64,000 nt of DNA from Pseudomonadaceae bacterium (GTDB lineage Bacteria; Pseudomonadota; Alphaproteobacteria; UBA2136; UBA6156), in assembly GCA_024236095.1 (NCBI GenBank), contig JACKLD010000012.1, positions 1 to 64,000 on the forward strand, in the 5' to 3' direction. Below are positions 50,594 to 58,858 of the stretch, piece by piece. Position 1 is the first letter of the stretch. Each line of letters begins with the position of its first letter. The position numbers and the translations under genes are program-made. The notes beneath the pieces are model-generated. The model was given only the letters and a program-made list of their open reading frames with translations, had not been told where the DNA came from and made no database searches.

Positions 50594-51895
50594 TCAGTTG
50601 GCTTGCGAGGTATCGGTGCGGTCGAGGAAGGCGGTGAGGTCATCGGCCCAGCCTTGGGCGGCGGCATCCGGTGTTTTGTTAAGGAAGTTTTTGGCAAAGT
50701 TGAGTTGCTGGCGGGCCTCGGTGAGGTCGGCGCTGTAAATGGCCGCTTGAGCAAGGGAAAGGTGGCTGAGCGCCAATTTGCCGGTTTGACCGTAAGCCAG
50801 CCCCATGCCGCGCCACGGCTCGGCCCACACCCGCCAGTCTTGGGTGATTTGGCGGAAGTGCGGCAGCGCCTCGGCGGGTTTGCCCAAGGCCAACAAGGCA
50901 TTGCCCAACTGGTAGCGGATGAGCGGCAGTTTGGGGTGCGCCTGTACGATTTTGCCAAACCCTTGCACGGCGCCGGCCACATCGCCCCGTTGCAGGGCGA
51001 TTTGCGCGGCAACCTCTTGGTAATACGGGTCGTTGGGTGTTTCTTTCAGCAGGGACGAGGTAAGGGCTGCCGCCTCGTCAAACCGCCCTTGTGCCAGTCT
51101 GGCCAAGGCTTGGGCGTAGCGGGCGGGGGTTTCGTTGCCCGTGTACTTGCGCAGGGTGGCGTTGGGGCTGTGGGTGAGGGCATACACCTTGGCCTGCATG
51201 CGCGGGAAGGTGCGGTCGTCGGTGGAGCTGGCGGTTTCCTTCTCCACCGCGTGTTGCAGGCTTTGCAGACGCGCCTGTGGCAGCGGATGGGTCAGCAGGT
51301 ATTGCGGAATGCTGCCGTAGGAGAGCTGGCCTTCCACCCGCAGCTTCTCAAAGGTATTGACCATTCCCTTGGCGGAAAGCCCCGCGCCGTGCAGGGCGGC
51401 AATGGCGCGCTGGTCGGCCTCTTGCTCTTGCGTGCGCGAGTACCGCAGCATTTGCGCCACCGCTCCGGCCTGCCCGGTGGTGATGGCCGCCGCCGCCACC
51501 TGCGGAGCCCCCGCCACGGCGGCGCCCACGCCCACCACGGCACCGGCAATGCCGGTGAGCATGGCGGTTTTCAGGTTGTCATGCACCTTGAACAGGTGCT
51601 GGCTGGATACATGCCCCAGCTCATGTGCCAGCACGCCTTGGATATCGTTGCTGCCTTTGGCCTGCGCCACCAGCCCCGCATGCACATGCACCACGTTTTC
51701 GGGCGTAACGAAGGCGTTCAGGCTGTCATCGGCCACCAGCACGAAGCTGACCGTCTCGGTATGGGGCAGCTTGGGGCGCAGCGGCGCGACCAGCGTTTGG
51801 CAATAGGCGGAAAACTCGTCATCCAGCACGATGCCGCCGGCCATTGCCTGTACCGGCAAGGCGAGGCAGAGAACAACGGCAAACAGTCCGCGCAT
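50594..51895 (-). CDS. Periplasmic M48 metalloprotease, BepA/YfgC type with TPRs
   Basis: 433 residues. A signal peptide (1-~19, ending AMA) is followed by a zinc protease domain with HELGHVSSQH (two His zinc ligands, catalytic Glu) and the downstream EQEADQRA (third ligand). TPR-like repeats occupy the C-terminal half (about 250-420). BepA-type proteins degrade or chaperone stalled outer-membrane proteins such as LptD. It overlaps the upstream gene (TGATG). Confidence 0.88.
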   Translation of the reverse strand: MRGLFAVVLCLALPVQAMAGGIVLDDEFSAYCQTLVAPLRPKLPHTETVSFVLVADDSLNAFVTPENVVHVHAGLVAQAKGSNDIQGVLAHELGHVSSQHLFKVHDNLKTAMLTGIAGAVVGVGAAVAGAPQVAAAAITTGQAGAVAQMLRYSRTQEQEADQRAIAALHGAGLSAKGMVNTFEKLRVEGQLSYGSIPQYLLTHPLPQARLQSLQHAVEKETASSTDDRTFPRMQAKVYALTHSPNATLRKYTGNETPARYAQALARLAQGRFDEAAALTSSLLKETPNDPYYQEVAAQIALQRGDVAGAVQGFGKIVQAHPKLPLIRYQLGNALLALGKPAEALPHFRQITQDWRVWAEPWRGMGLAYGQTGKLALSHLSLAQAAIYSADLTEARQQLNFAKNFLNKTPDAAAQGWADDLTAFLDRTDTSQAN

Positions 51896-52452
51896 CAGCG
51901 GTTCCCGTGACGGGCCCGCCCTGCCACCGCACGGCGGGCCCCCACCACGCCCGATGATGTGGCGCTGCGGGCAAAGCTGTCTTTGGTGGAGGTGGTCAGC
52001 GGCACCACGTTGCTCTCCTGCGGTTGTGTGGAAGGTTCTTGCGTTTTGGCGGCAGACTGCTGCGGGGGGTGGCTTTCGGTTTGGCGCGGCGAAGGGCTGG
52101 CGGTACGCGCAGTGGCCTGTGGCACGGGGGTGGCTGCCATGGTCGGCACCTGCTGTTGCCACACCTGCCACAGGTTGGCGCGGTGGGCGGTGGTATCGGC
52201 GGCGAGGATGAGGGCCTGCTCCATCGTTTGGCCGTACCAACGCGCCCACTGCTCGGCGAAGTTGGCGGGGGCCCCCTGCATCAACGCCTGCCATTGCTGC
52301 GGGGCCTGTTGCCACCAATGGGTCAGCATCTTGGCGCGCGCGGTGGTGATGGACGCCACCGCCTGCTGGAAGGCCAGCGTGTCACGTTGTTGTTTTTCAA
52401 CCGTTTGATGCCAGCTTTGCAGGGCTTGGGTGTACCAGTCGGGCATGGTCAT
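51895..52452 (-). CDS. Helical protein, possibly phasin-like
   Basis: 185 residues from ATG 52452. The first 100 residues are helical and Trp/Gln-rich (WYTQALQSWHQTVEKQQ, WARWYGQTMEQALIL), a pattern also seen in phasin-type proteins. A Ser/Thr/Pro/Gln-rich linker follows, then a basic end (GARRAVAGRARHGNR). Phasin identity is a guess and no polyhydroxyalkanoate genes are nearby. It is coupled to the M48 protease through TGATG. Confidence 0.5.
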   Translation of the reverse strand: MTMPDWYTQALQSWHQTVEKQQRDTLAFQQAVASITTARAKMLTHWWQQAPQQWQALMQGAPANFAEQWARWYGQTMEQALILAADTTAHRANLWQVWQQQVPTMAATPVPQATARTASPSPRQTESHPPQQSAAKTQEPSTQPQESNVVPLTTSTKDSFARSATSSGVVGARRAVAGRARHGNR

Positions 52453-52514
52453 GGGGCAGGGTTCCTTGTTGTTGGCCAAAAGCCTGCGGCGGAGAGGGGG
52501 GCTTGTCAAGCACA

Positions 52515-52533
52515 AGGGGGCTTGCAGCCCCCT
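52515..52533 (-). terminator. Hairpin downstream of rne
   Basis: AGGGGGCT (52515-52522) pairs with AGCCCCCT (52526-52533) around TGC, 8 bp, with no long T-run. It lies 22 bp after the rne stop and before the next gene, so it probably ends the rne transcript or acts as a 3' stabilising hairpin. Confidence 0.55.
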
Positions 52534-52554
52534 CTATAGTGACACGCTGTAAGG

Positions 52555-54945
52555 TTAACCGAGCAACCGGCTGACCAAACCCTTGCGGGTTGTCTTGGCG
52601 GGGGCGTCGCTGACCTTCTCCACTTTCAGCGGTTCAAGGTCGCGGTCGGTGTCGGCCTGCTTCTTGATCTCCATCTTCTTGCGGGCGGCGGGCTTGATGA
52701 CCGGCGTATCGTCGTCTTTCAAGTCTACCTTTTGTACTTCCAGCGGTTTGTCTTCGGCCTTCGCCACCTCGGCAGCCGCTTTTACGTTGGCTTTCGGCTC
52801 GGCTTTGTTGGCGGGCTTGGTATCTTTGCCCTTGCCCTTCACCGGCTTGGAATCGGCCTTTCCTTTGGCCGGTTTGCTGTCGGTCTTGGCCTCCGGCTTG
52901 GTGTCGGTGGCGTCATCTTTGGCGGCCACCTGTGCTTCTTCACCCACGCGGGTGGGGCGGCGGCTGCCGCCACGGTCGTTGCGCTCGTTGCGGCTGCCGC
53001 CACGGTCGTTGCGCTCGTTGCGGCTGCCACGGCGGTTGTCGCGCTCGCGGGAGCTGCTCCTGTCGCCTTCGTCACGGTCACGGCCACGGCGCTCGTCGCG
53101 GGAAGGGGCCTCGTCGGACTCATCCTTGCGCGCGTTGCGGCGGTCATCGCGCGGTTCGTCACGACGGTCGTTGTCACGGTCACGATCGCGGCCGCCACGC
53201 TTGCGCGGTGCGCGTTGGCGCAGTTCCGGCGGCAGTTCGGGCTGTTCGCGCAGCACCACATCCACCACCTTGGTGGTCTCGCTGCCATCGGCCTTCACGT
53301 GCACCAACTCCAGACGGTGGTCGGGGGCGGTCAGGCTCTCATCGTTGCGGAACACCAGGTGGTACTTGTACTTGGCTTCCAAATCGGCCACCACGTGGCG
53401 CTTGTTGTTCAAGATCCACAACACCAGCGCGGCCGAGGCATACACGATAACGCGATCGGCGCCACGGCAATCTTCCTCCTCCAGACGGCGCAGCACCATC
53501 AGCGCGGCACTGGCGGGGGCGTGCAGCAGGCCGCTGCCGCCGCAGTGCGGGCAGGTGACGAAATGGCTCTCGTTGAAGCTGGGGCGCAGCCGCTGGCGCG
53601 AGATTTCCATCAGGCCGAAGTCGGAGATGTTCTGGTACTGGATACGCGCGCGGTCGCGTTTCAGTGCTTTGCGCATGGCGTTTTCCACCTTGCGCACGTT
53701 GCGGCCGTCTTCCATGTCGATGAAGTCCACCACGATCAGCCCGGCCAGGTCGCGCAGGCGGATGTGGCGGGCCAGCTCGTCGCAGGCTTCAAGGTTGGTT
53801 TTCAGCGCGGTTTCTTCAATGTTGCGCTCTTGGGTGTTGCGGCCGCTGTTGATATCCACCGCCACCAACGCTTCGGTGGGGTTGATGATCATGTAGCCGC
53901 CGGATGGCAGGGTCACGCGGGAGAAATGCAGCTGGTTGAGTTTCTGTTCCACCTTGTGGGCGGCAAACAGCGGGGTCTCGTCCTTGTATTCCTTGATGAG
54001 TTTGGCGGCATCGGGCATCAGGCTTTTGGCGTAGTCTTTGGCCATCTTGTAGCCGCGCTTGCCGGCCACCAACACTTCGTCGATGTCCTCGCGCATCATG
54101 TCGCGCAGGGCACGGATGATCAGGCTGCCGTCTTCGTACACGCAGCGCACTTCGTCATCCTTGTCGTATTCGGCCATGATGTTGTCCCACAGGGCGCGCA
54201 TGTTCTCGTAATCGCTGACCACCTGGTCGACCGGCTGGCCGACGCCTGCGGTGCGGATGATCAGGCCCATGTGGGGGGGCACCTTCATCGCCGCGTACAT
54301 CTCGCGGAGGATGCGGCGCTCTTCGGGGTCGTTGATTTTGCGGGAGATGCCGCCCGCGTAAGGCGTGTTGGGCATCAGGACGGTATAACGGCCGGGCATC
54401 GAGACGTAGGTGGTGAGCGCCGCGCCTTTGCTGCCGCGCTCTTCCTTCACCACTTGCACCAGAATCTTCTGGCCTTCCTTCAGCACGTCCTGCACGCGGT
54501 AGCGGCGGTAGATGCCGGGCTGGCGTTTGCGGTCGTCGCGCTTGTCGCTGCCGCCATCTTCCTTGTCGGCCATGTCGGCGGCTTTTTGCGCGGCCTTGGC
54601 GTCTTCGCCCTCGTCATCGCGGTGGTCGTCGTCGCGCATGTGGCCACGGCGGCGTTCGGCTTGGTCGGTCAGTTCGTCCAGCAGTTCGGCACGCTCCTTT
54701 TTGGAGACGTTGAAAAACTGGGGGTGCAGCTCGCCAAAGGCCAAAAAGCCGTTGCGGTTGCCGCCATAGGTGATGAAGGCGGCTTGCAGGCTTGGTTCAA
54801 CACGGGAGACGGTGCCGACGTAGATGTTGCCCTTCAGTTGGGCCTTGTCGGCGGTTTCGGCTTCGAAGTCGTCCAAGCGGGTGCCATCGAGAATGGCAAC
54901 GCGGGTTTCGTCGGCGTGGGTGGAGTCTATCAACATGCGGCGCAT
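52555..54945 (-). CDS. rne: Ribonuclease E
   Basis: 796 residues. The endonuclease that starts mRNA decay and processes rRNA. Residues 1-~180 carry an S1 domain split by an acidic insert (about 98-140, DDDHRDDEGEDAK-like). VAVDINSGRNT near 365 holds the catalytic Asp, and CPHCGGSG near 465 is the Zn-link. Residues about 575-796 are a disordered Arg/Asp/Glu/Lys-rich scaffold with a tandem SRNERNDRGG unit and a final KTTRKGLVSRLLG. The catalytic part and Zn-link place it as RNase E/G; the length fits RNase E. It is divergent from the amiC side, but dppBC now lie between. Confidence 0.94.
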   Translation of the reverse strand: MRRMLIDSTHADETRVAILDGTRLDDFEAETADKAQLKGNIYVGTVSRVEPSLQAAFITYGGNRNGFLAFGELHPQFFNVSKKERAELLDELTDQAERRRGHMRDDDHRDDEGEDAKAAQKAADMADKEDGGSDKRDDRKRQPGIYRRYRVQDVLKEGQKILVQVVKEERGSKGAALTTYVSMPGRYTVLMPNTPYAGGISRKINDPEERRILREMYAAMKVPPHMGLIIRTAGVGQPVDQVVSDYENMRALWDNIMAEYDKDDEVRCVYEDGSLIIRALRDMMREDIDEVLVAGKRGYKMAKDYAKSLMPDAAKLIKEYKDETPLFAAHKVEQKLNQLHFSRVTLPSGGYMIINPTEALVAVDINSGRNTQERNIEETALKTNLEACDELARHIRLRDLAGLIVVDFIDMEDGRNVRKVENAMRKALKRDRARIQYQNISDFGLMEISRQRLRPSFNESHFVTCPHCGGSGLLHAPASAALMVLRRLEEEDCRGADRVIVYASAALVLWILNNKRHVVADLEAKYKYHLVFRNDESLTAPDHRLELVHVKADGSETTKVVDVVLREQPELPPELRQRAPRKRGGRDRDRDNDRRDEPRDDRRNARKDESDEAPSRDERRGRDRDEGDRSSSRERDNRRGSRNERNDRGGSRNERNDRGGSRRPTRVGEEAQVAAKDDATDTKPEAKTDSKPAKGKADSKPVKGKGKDTKPANKAEPKANVKAAAEVAKAEDKPLEVQKVDLKDDDTPVIKPAARKKMEIKKQADTDRDLEPLKVEKVSDAPAKTTRKGLVSRLLG

Positions 54946-55319
54946 GGGTGGGGTCCTCTTTGTTACAATGAGAACCGTCGCAGCCGTGGAGAGAATATTA
55001 CACCGTTATGCCGCCCGCAGCGCCGCTGCACGGGGCAGGGGACTTGGGGCTTGGTTGCATAACATGTGGGCAATCTCCATCACGGGCGGGCGGAGGAAGG
55101 GGGCAATTGCCGTAAACCTGCTCCGTCCACGGGGCCTGCGGCGGCCTCGGGTTGATCGGGGTCCTGTGAGTTTTTAACTTGAAGTTTTGCTATCAAGTTA
55201 TTGTTCTCAGGAGAAACTTGTTGGGCGGCACCATGCCGCGTGCCCTTACTATAAAAGGAGTGTCGGTTGGGAGCAAGCAAAATGACAACGGGGGCTTGTG
55301 GGCCCCCGTTGTGCTCGGT
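54946..55319. other. rne upstream region and leader
   Basis: About 370 bp with no supported gene. The part next to rne is likely its promoter and leader: an AGAGGA ribosome site lies upstream of the ATG on the minus strand, and the long leaders of rne genes often mediate autoregulation. The far end is occupied by the 11-bp terminator hairpin (55285-55312) of the small gene at 55320. Confidence 0.45.
55285..55312 (-). terminator. Strong terminator of the small membrane gene
   Basis: ACAACGGGGGC (55285-55295) pairs exactly with GCCCCCGTTGT (55302-55312), 11 bp, loop TTGTGG. On the minus strand it is followed by ATTTTGC, giving a short T-run. It lies 7 bp past the stop of the minus-strand gene at 55320-55457. 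Confidence 0.78.
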
Positions 55320-55457
55320 CTAGCCAAAGAAATGGATGGCGCTAAGCCACCCACCTTCGGCTCGCTCCCCGGCGAAGAGGAGCGTGAGAATTGTCATGGC
55401 CATCGCCGCACCCGCGACGACGGCCATGACCGCCAGAAGTTTTTCTTTTACAGTCAT
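55320..55457 (-). CDS. Small single-pass membrane protein
   Basis: 45 residues: MTVKEK, a hydrophobic helix of about 22 residues (LLAVMAVVAGAAMAMTILTL), then a short polar end with GWLSAIHFFG. No recognisable family. The support is the clear membrane helix and a strong terminator directly behind the stop. The ribosome site is weak. An upstream hairpin (GGGGTT-TAC-AACCCC at 55485-55499) lies in the leader. Confidence 0.48.
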   Translation of the reverse strand: MTVKEKLLAVMAVVAGAAMAMTILTLLFAGERAEGGWLSAIHFFG

Positions 55458-55849
55458 AGCAAGGGCGGTATGGGGCAGGGCTGTGGGGTTTACAACCCCT
55501 TTACCCATTTAAGAAACACAGGCAAGATTGCCGAGGAATGTTGCGACAAGGCATAACCATCTCCCGTCATTGCGAGGACGGGCGGCCCACGGCCAGTGCG
55601 AAGGGCGCATGGCTTCTTGCCGCCCAACGAAGCAATCCATATCCACCATATAGAAGGCACGACATGGTTTTTTCAAATGGCTTTAGATTGCCGCGGCCGC
55701 GCGCGATAGGCACGGGAGGTATCTGGGAGGACTGGGGCGCGTGCTCCTCGCAATGACGGGGGTAAAAAGCATCTTCTTCGCACGTTGTCGGCTGAGTACG
55801 TTTGCCATGCCCCTTTACCCCGTTTGTTCTCGCCGCTAGTGTATTTGTC
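55458..55849. other. Region between the small membrane gene and dppB
   Basis: About 390 bp. Besides repeat copy B it holds the leader of the small membrane gene and, after 55761, about 90 bp with AT-rich patches that could be the dppB promoter. No tRNA or other RNA gene was seen. Confidence 0.5.
55563..55760 (+). repeat. Dispersed repeat copy B with 16-bp terminal inverted repeats
   Basis: A 198-bp element with perfect ends: CCCGTCATTGCGAGGA (55563-55578) and TCCTCGCAATGACGGG (55745-55760). It aligns along its whole length with the reverse complement of copy A (15086-15284), so the two copies are inverted relative to each other. It has no coding capacity; the short open frames in it are not protein-like. 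It sits directly upstream of the orphan permease genes, in what is usually a short rne/amiC divergent region. Confidence 0.87.
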
Positions 55850-56791
55850 ATGTTTGCCCGTATCGCCAGCCGGTTGCTGACCCTGTTGTTGGTGATGGGG
55901 GTGATTTTTTTGTTGATTCATCTGGTGCCCGGTGATCCGGTGGAAGCCCTGCTGGGCGAACAGGCCAGCATGGCCGACCGTGAGGCGTTGCGTCGTTCGC
56001 TGAGGCTGGATTTGCCGCTGGGGCAACAGTTTGCAGACTTTTTGGGCGGGGTTGTGACCGGTGATTGGGGCACCAGCATGGTGCGCAGCCAACCGGTGCT
56101 GGGATTGATGGCCGAGCGGGCCCCGGCCACGGTGGTGCTGGCGTTGGCCGCCATGGCGGTGGCGGTGGCGGTAGGTGGTGTGGCGGGGACGTGGGTGGCG
56201 GTGTTGGCCAGTGGTATCCGTCGCAAGGCGCATGATGCGCGGCTGGCGGTGTGGCTGGACAGGCTGTTGTTGGCGCTGTTGGCAACGCCGACGTTTTGTT
56301 TGGGGCCGCTGCTGATGCTGGTGTTTGCCATTTGGTTGGGGTGGTTGCCGGTCTCCGGCTTTGGGGGCGTGGCCAGCCTGATACTGCCCGCGCTGACCTT
56401 GGGCGTGGGCATGGGGGCGCACTTGGCGCGGTTGCTTTCGGCCAGTTTGCAGGAAGAACTGGCGGCCGACTATCTGCGCACCGCCCGTGCCAAAGGCGCC
56501 AGCGGCAGCCGCCGTCTGTGGCACCACGCCTTGCGCAATGCGTTGGTGCCGGTGGTGATTATCTTTTGCCTGCAGCTGGGGATGGTGCTGACCGGCACGG
56601 TGCTGACCGAGGCGGTGTTCGGCTGGCCGGGTTTGGGCAGCTTGCTGGTGGAGGCGCTTCATGGGCGCGATTATCCGTTGGTGCAGGGGTTGTTGCTGCT
56701 CATCAGCCTTACCTATATGGCGGCGGTGATGTTGGGCGACTGGCTTGCCGGACGGCTCGATCCGCGGCTGCGGGCAGGGGCGGCGCGATGA
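55850..56791 (+). CDS. ABC transporter permease, DppB/OppB type
   Basis: 313 residues, six predicted membrane helices. The N-terminus ARIASRLLTLLLVMGVIFLL with VPGDPVEALLG is typical of peptide/nickel permease B. The EAA loop EELAADYLRTARAKGASGSR docks the ATPase. It overlaps the dppC-like gene (TGATGA), so the two are coupled. No substrate-binding protein or ATPase is in the window. The start at 55850 (MFARIAS) was preferred over an earlier ATG inside the repeat-proximal region. Confidence 0.9.
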   Translation: MFARIASRLLTLLLVMGVIFLLIHLVPGDPVEALLGEQASMADREALRRSLRLDLPLGQQFADFLGGVVTGDWGTSMVRSQPVLGLMAERAPATVVLALAAMAVAVAVGGVAGTWVAVLASGIRRKAHDARLAVWLDRLLLALLATPTFCLGPLLMLVFAIWLGWLPVSGFGGVASLILPALTLGVGMGAHLARLLSASLQEELAADYLRTARAKGASGSRRLWHHALRNALVPVVIIFCLQLGMVLTGTVLTEAVFGWPGLGSLLVEALHGRDYPLVQGLLLLISLTYMAAVMLGDWLAGRLDPRLRAGAAR

Positions 56792-57489
56792 TGAACGCCA
56801 TCCACCTTGATGCCATGCTGCAAAGCCCCGGGCTGTTGGCGTGGCTTGGCACCGATGAATTGGGGCGCGATGTGCTGGCGCGGTTGCTGGCGGGGCTGGG
56901 GGTCTCGTTGAGCGTGGGGCTGACGGTTGGGTTGGCCACGGCGGCGATCGGCATTTCCTTGGGACTGTTGGCGGGCTGGCGCGGCGGTTGGGTGGATATG
57001 CTGGTGAACCGCGCCTGCGACGTGGTGTTGAGTTTGCCCGGGCTGCTGTTGGCGATGGCGCTCACCGCCCTGCTGGGGCCGAGTTTGGTGAATGTGATGC
57101 TGGCGCTCAGCCTGCTGGGCTGGGTGGGCTTTTGCCGCCTGACCCGCGCCGAAGTGCTGCGGGTGCGCGGCCGCCCCTTTGTGGCCGCCGCCACGCTGGC
57201 GGGGGTGCCGCCGCCCGTGCTGGTGTTGCGGCATATTCTCCCTCACTGCGTGGCGCCGCTGATGGTGGAAGCCGTGGTGGTGGTGGCGGGCAGCATGGTG
57301 GCCGAGGCGGGGTTGTCGTTTCTGGGGTTGGGCGTGCCGCCGCCGATGCCGAGCCTTGGCGGCATGCTGCGCGAGGGCATCCGCTACGCCATGGTGGCAC
57401 CGCACTTGGTGCTGGCGCCTGCGGTGGTGCTGATTGGCCTCACCATCGCCCTCAACATGGTGGCTGAAGGCTTGCGCCGCCGCGCCTGA
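56788..57489 (+). CDS. ABC transporter permease, DppC/OppC type, short form
   Basis: 233 residues against about 290-300 for DppC. The first conserved block GTDELGRDVLARLLAG is at residue 21 rather than about 80, so the first membrane helix and the following loop appear absent. The rest (five helices, EAA loop EVLRVRGRPFVAAATLAGV, end GLSFLGLGVPPPMPSLGGML) is intact. The start is fixed by overlap with dppB. It may be a natural short form or a truncated gene. Confidence 0.85.
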   Translation: MMNAIHLDAMLQSPGLLAWLGTDELGRDVLARLLAGLGVSLSVGLTVGLATAAIGISLGLLAGWRGGWVDMLVNRACDVVLSLPGLLLAMALTALLGPSLVNVMLALSLLGWVGFCRLTRAEVLRVRGRPFVAAATLAGVPPPVLVLRHILPHCVAPLMVEAVVVVAGSMVAEAGLSFLGLGVPPPMPSLGGMLREGIRYAMVAPHLVLAPAVVLIGLTIALNMVAEGLRRRA

Positions 57490-57510
57490 GCCTTCACGCT
57501 GGCGGGCGAA

Positions 57511-58731
57511 ATGCGGATGCTTTCTGTCGCTTTGCTGTGTGTTTTGGCCCTTGTTGGGCACATATGTCCTGTCTTCGCGCAAGAACCGGTCACATGGGTG
57601 CAGGATATCCGTATTGGGCAGGAAAACGGCCGCACGCGTATTGTTCTGGATTTGGAGGGCAACGTGAACCACCGCTGGTTCACCCTGCCCACCCCGCCGC
57701 GCGTGGTGGTGGACTTTCCCGCCATCGAATTTCGTAAACCGGTCAACGAAGTGGCCCTGCCGGAAGGCAGTATCGTCACCGCCTTGCGGGCGGGGGCGTT
57801 CCGCGCCGGCACCACCCGCATGGTGCTGGACTTGAAGCAGGCGGCACGGGTCAGCGTCTTTGGTATTCCCGGCAACACCCAACGCGGGCCGCGTGTGGTG
57901 ATCGACGTGGTGCCGCCCAAGCCCGGCCAAGCCCCCACCAACGTGCCGCCACCCGCCGAAGTGGTGACCACCACGCCGTTTACCCCGGGAAAACCCACCC
58001 AATCCGCTGCGCCGGTGGTGCCGCGTCAGGTGGTGCAGGCTGATGCGGGGCCCATCACCATCGTGTTGGATGCCGGACACGGCGGGGTCGACCCCGGCGC
58101 CTGCGGCAAGCGTATCCGTCTGTGCGAGAAGGGGCTGACCCTCTATATGGCCAAAAAGGTTCAGCAGCACCTGAAGCAAAAGGGCTACAAGGTGCTGCTG
58201 AGCCGCGATCGCGACGTGTATGTGGGGCTGGCCGACCGTGTGCGCTTTGCCCAGCGCAACAACGCCAACCTGTTTGTCAGCCTGCACGCCGACAGCCACC
58301 CCAACGCCAAGGTGGAGGGGGCAACAGTCTATATGGTGAGCGAGAAAGCCTCCGACCGCGAGGCCCAACGGTTGGCCAACAGTGAAAACGAAGGCGACAT
58401 GCTGGCGGGGGTGGATATCTCCCACGAAAGCCGCGAGGTGCAGAACATTCTGGTGAGCCTTGCCCAGCGCGATACCATGAACCACAGCAGTTATTTGGCG
58501 CAGAGCATGATTCTGGAAATGGACAAGGTGGCAGACCTGCGCAAGAAAACCCCGCTGTTTGCCGGATTCAAGGTGTTGAAGGCGCCGGATATCCCAAGCA
58601 TTTTGGTGGAGATGGGCTATCTGAGCAATGCGCGTGAAGAGCGCAATCTGTCCAACTCTGCCTACCGCGACAAGCTGGCCCGCGCGCTGGCGGCGGGGGT
58701 CGAGCGCTACATTCGCACCCATTTGAAGTAG
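57511..58731 (+). CDS. amiC: N-acetylmuramoyl-L-alanine amidase, AmiC type
   Basis: 406 residues. A signal peptide (about 1-23, VFA) is followed by an AMIN domain (about 28-130) that targets the division site, then an Amidase_3 domain (about 185-402) with LDAGHGGVDPGA (zinc His), SLHADSHP and the late ILVEMGYLSN (catalytic Glu). It splits daughter-cell peptidoglycan. In many alphaproteobacteria amiC is next to rne and followed by mrcA; here dppBC precede it and mrcA is absent. Confidence 0.95.
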   Translation: MRMLSVALLCVLALVGHICPVFAQEPVTWVQDIRIGQENGRTRIVLDLEGNVNHRWFTLPTPPRVVVDFPAIEFRKPVNEVALPEGSIVTALRAGAFRAGTTRMVLDLKQAARVSVFGIPGNTQRGPRVVIDVVPPKPGQAPTNVPPPAEVVTTTPFTPGKPTQSAAPVVPRQVVQADAGPITIVLDAGHGGVDPGACGKRIRLCEKGLTLYMAKKVQQHLKQKGYKVLLSRDRDVYVGLADRVRFAQRNNANLFVSLHADSHPNAKVEGATVYMVSEKASDREAQRLANSENEGDMLAGVDISHESREVQNILVSLAQRDTMNHSSYLAQSMILEMDKVADLRKKTPLFAGFKVLKAPDIPSILVEMGYLSNAREERNLSNSAYRDKLARALAAGVERYIRTHLK

Positions 58732-58805
58732 GCACTGCTGGCGAAGGCCTGCGGCAGGCCGGACGTGTCATGCCTGCAACGCCGCCATGTTTTATCCTGT
58801 ATGGC

Positions 58806-58819
58806 TTGAGATAGGTCAA
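58806..58819 (+). promoter_or_regulatory. FNR-like box upstream of the PAS gene
   Basis: TTGAGATAGGTCAA fits TTGAT-N4-ATCAA in 8 of 10 defined bases, with the symmetry TTGA-N6-TCAA intact. It is centred 46.5 bp before the ATG at 58859. A TACACT at 58844-58849 could be the -10 element, which would put the start of transcription within a few bases of the ATG. Confidence 0.5.
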
Positions 58820-58858
58820 TTGGAGAAAGGGTGTTGGTGACGTTACACTCACTAGCAA

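Noticed and set aside
51895..52452. Confident phasin call
   Set aside because: Helical Trp/Gln-rich composition is suggestive only, and no polyhydroxyalkanoate synthesis genes are in the window.
52732..55062. A long open frame (776 codons) on the plus strand
   Set aside because: It is the complement of RNase E, whose catalytic and zinc motifs are unmistakable. The plus-strand product is a Val/Ala/His-rich shadow.
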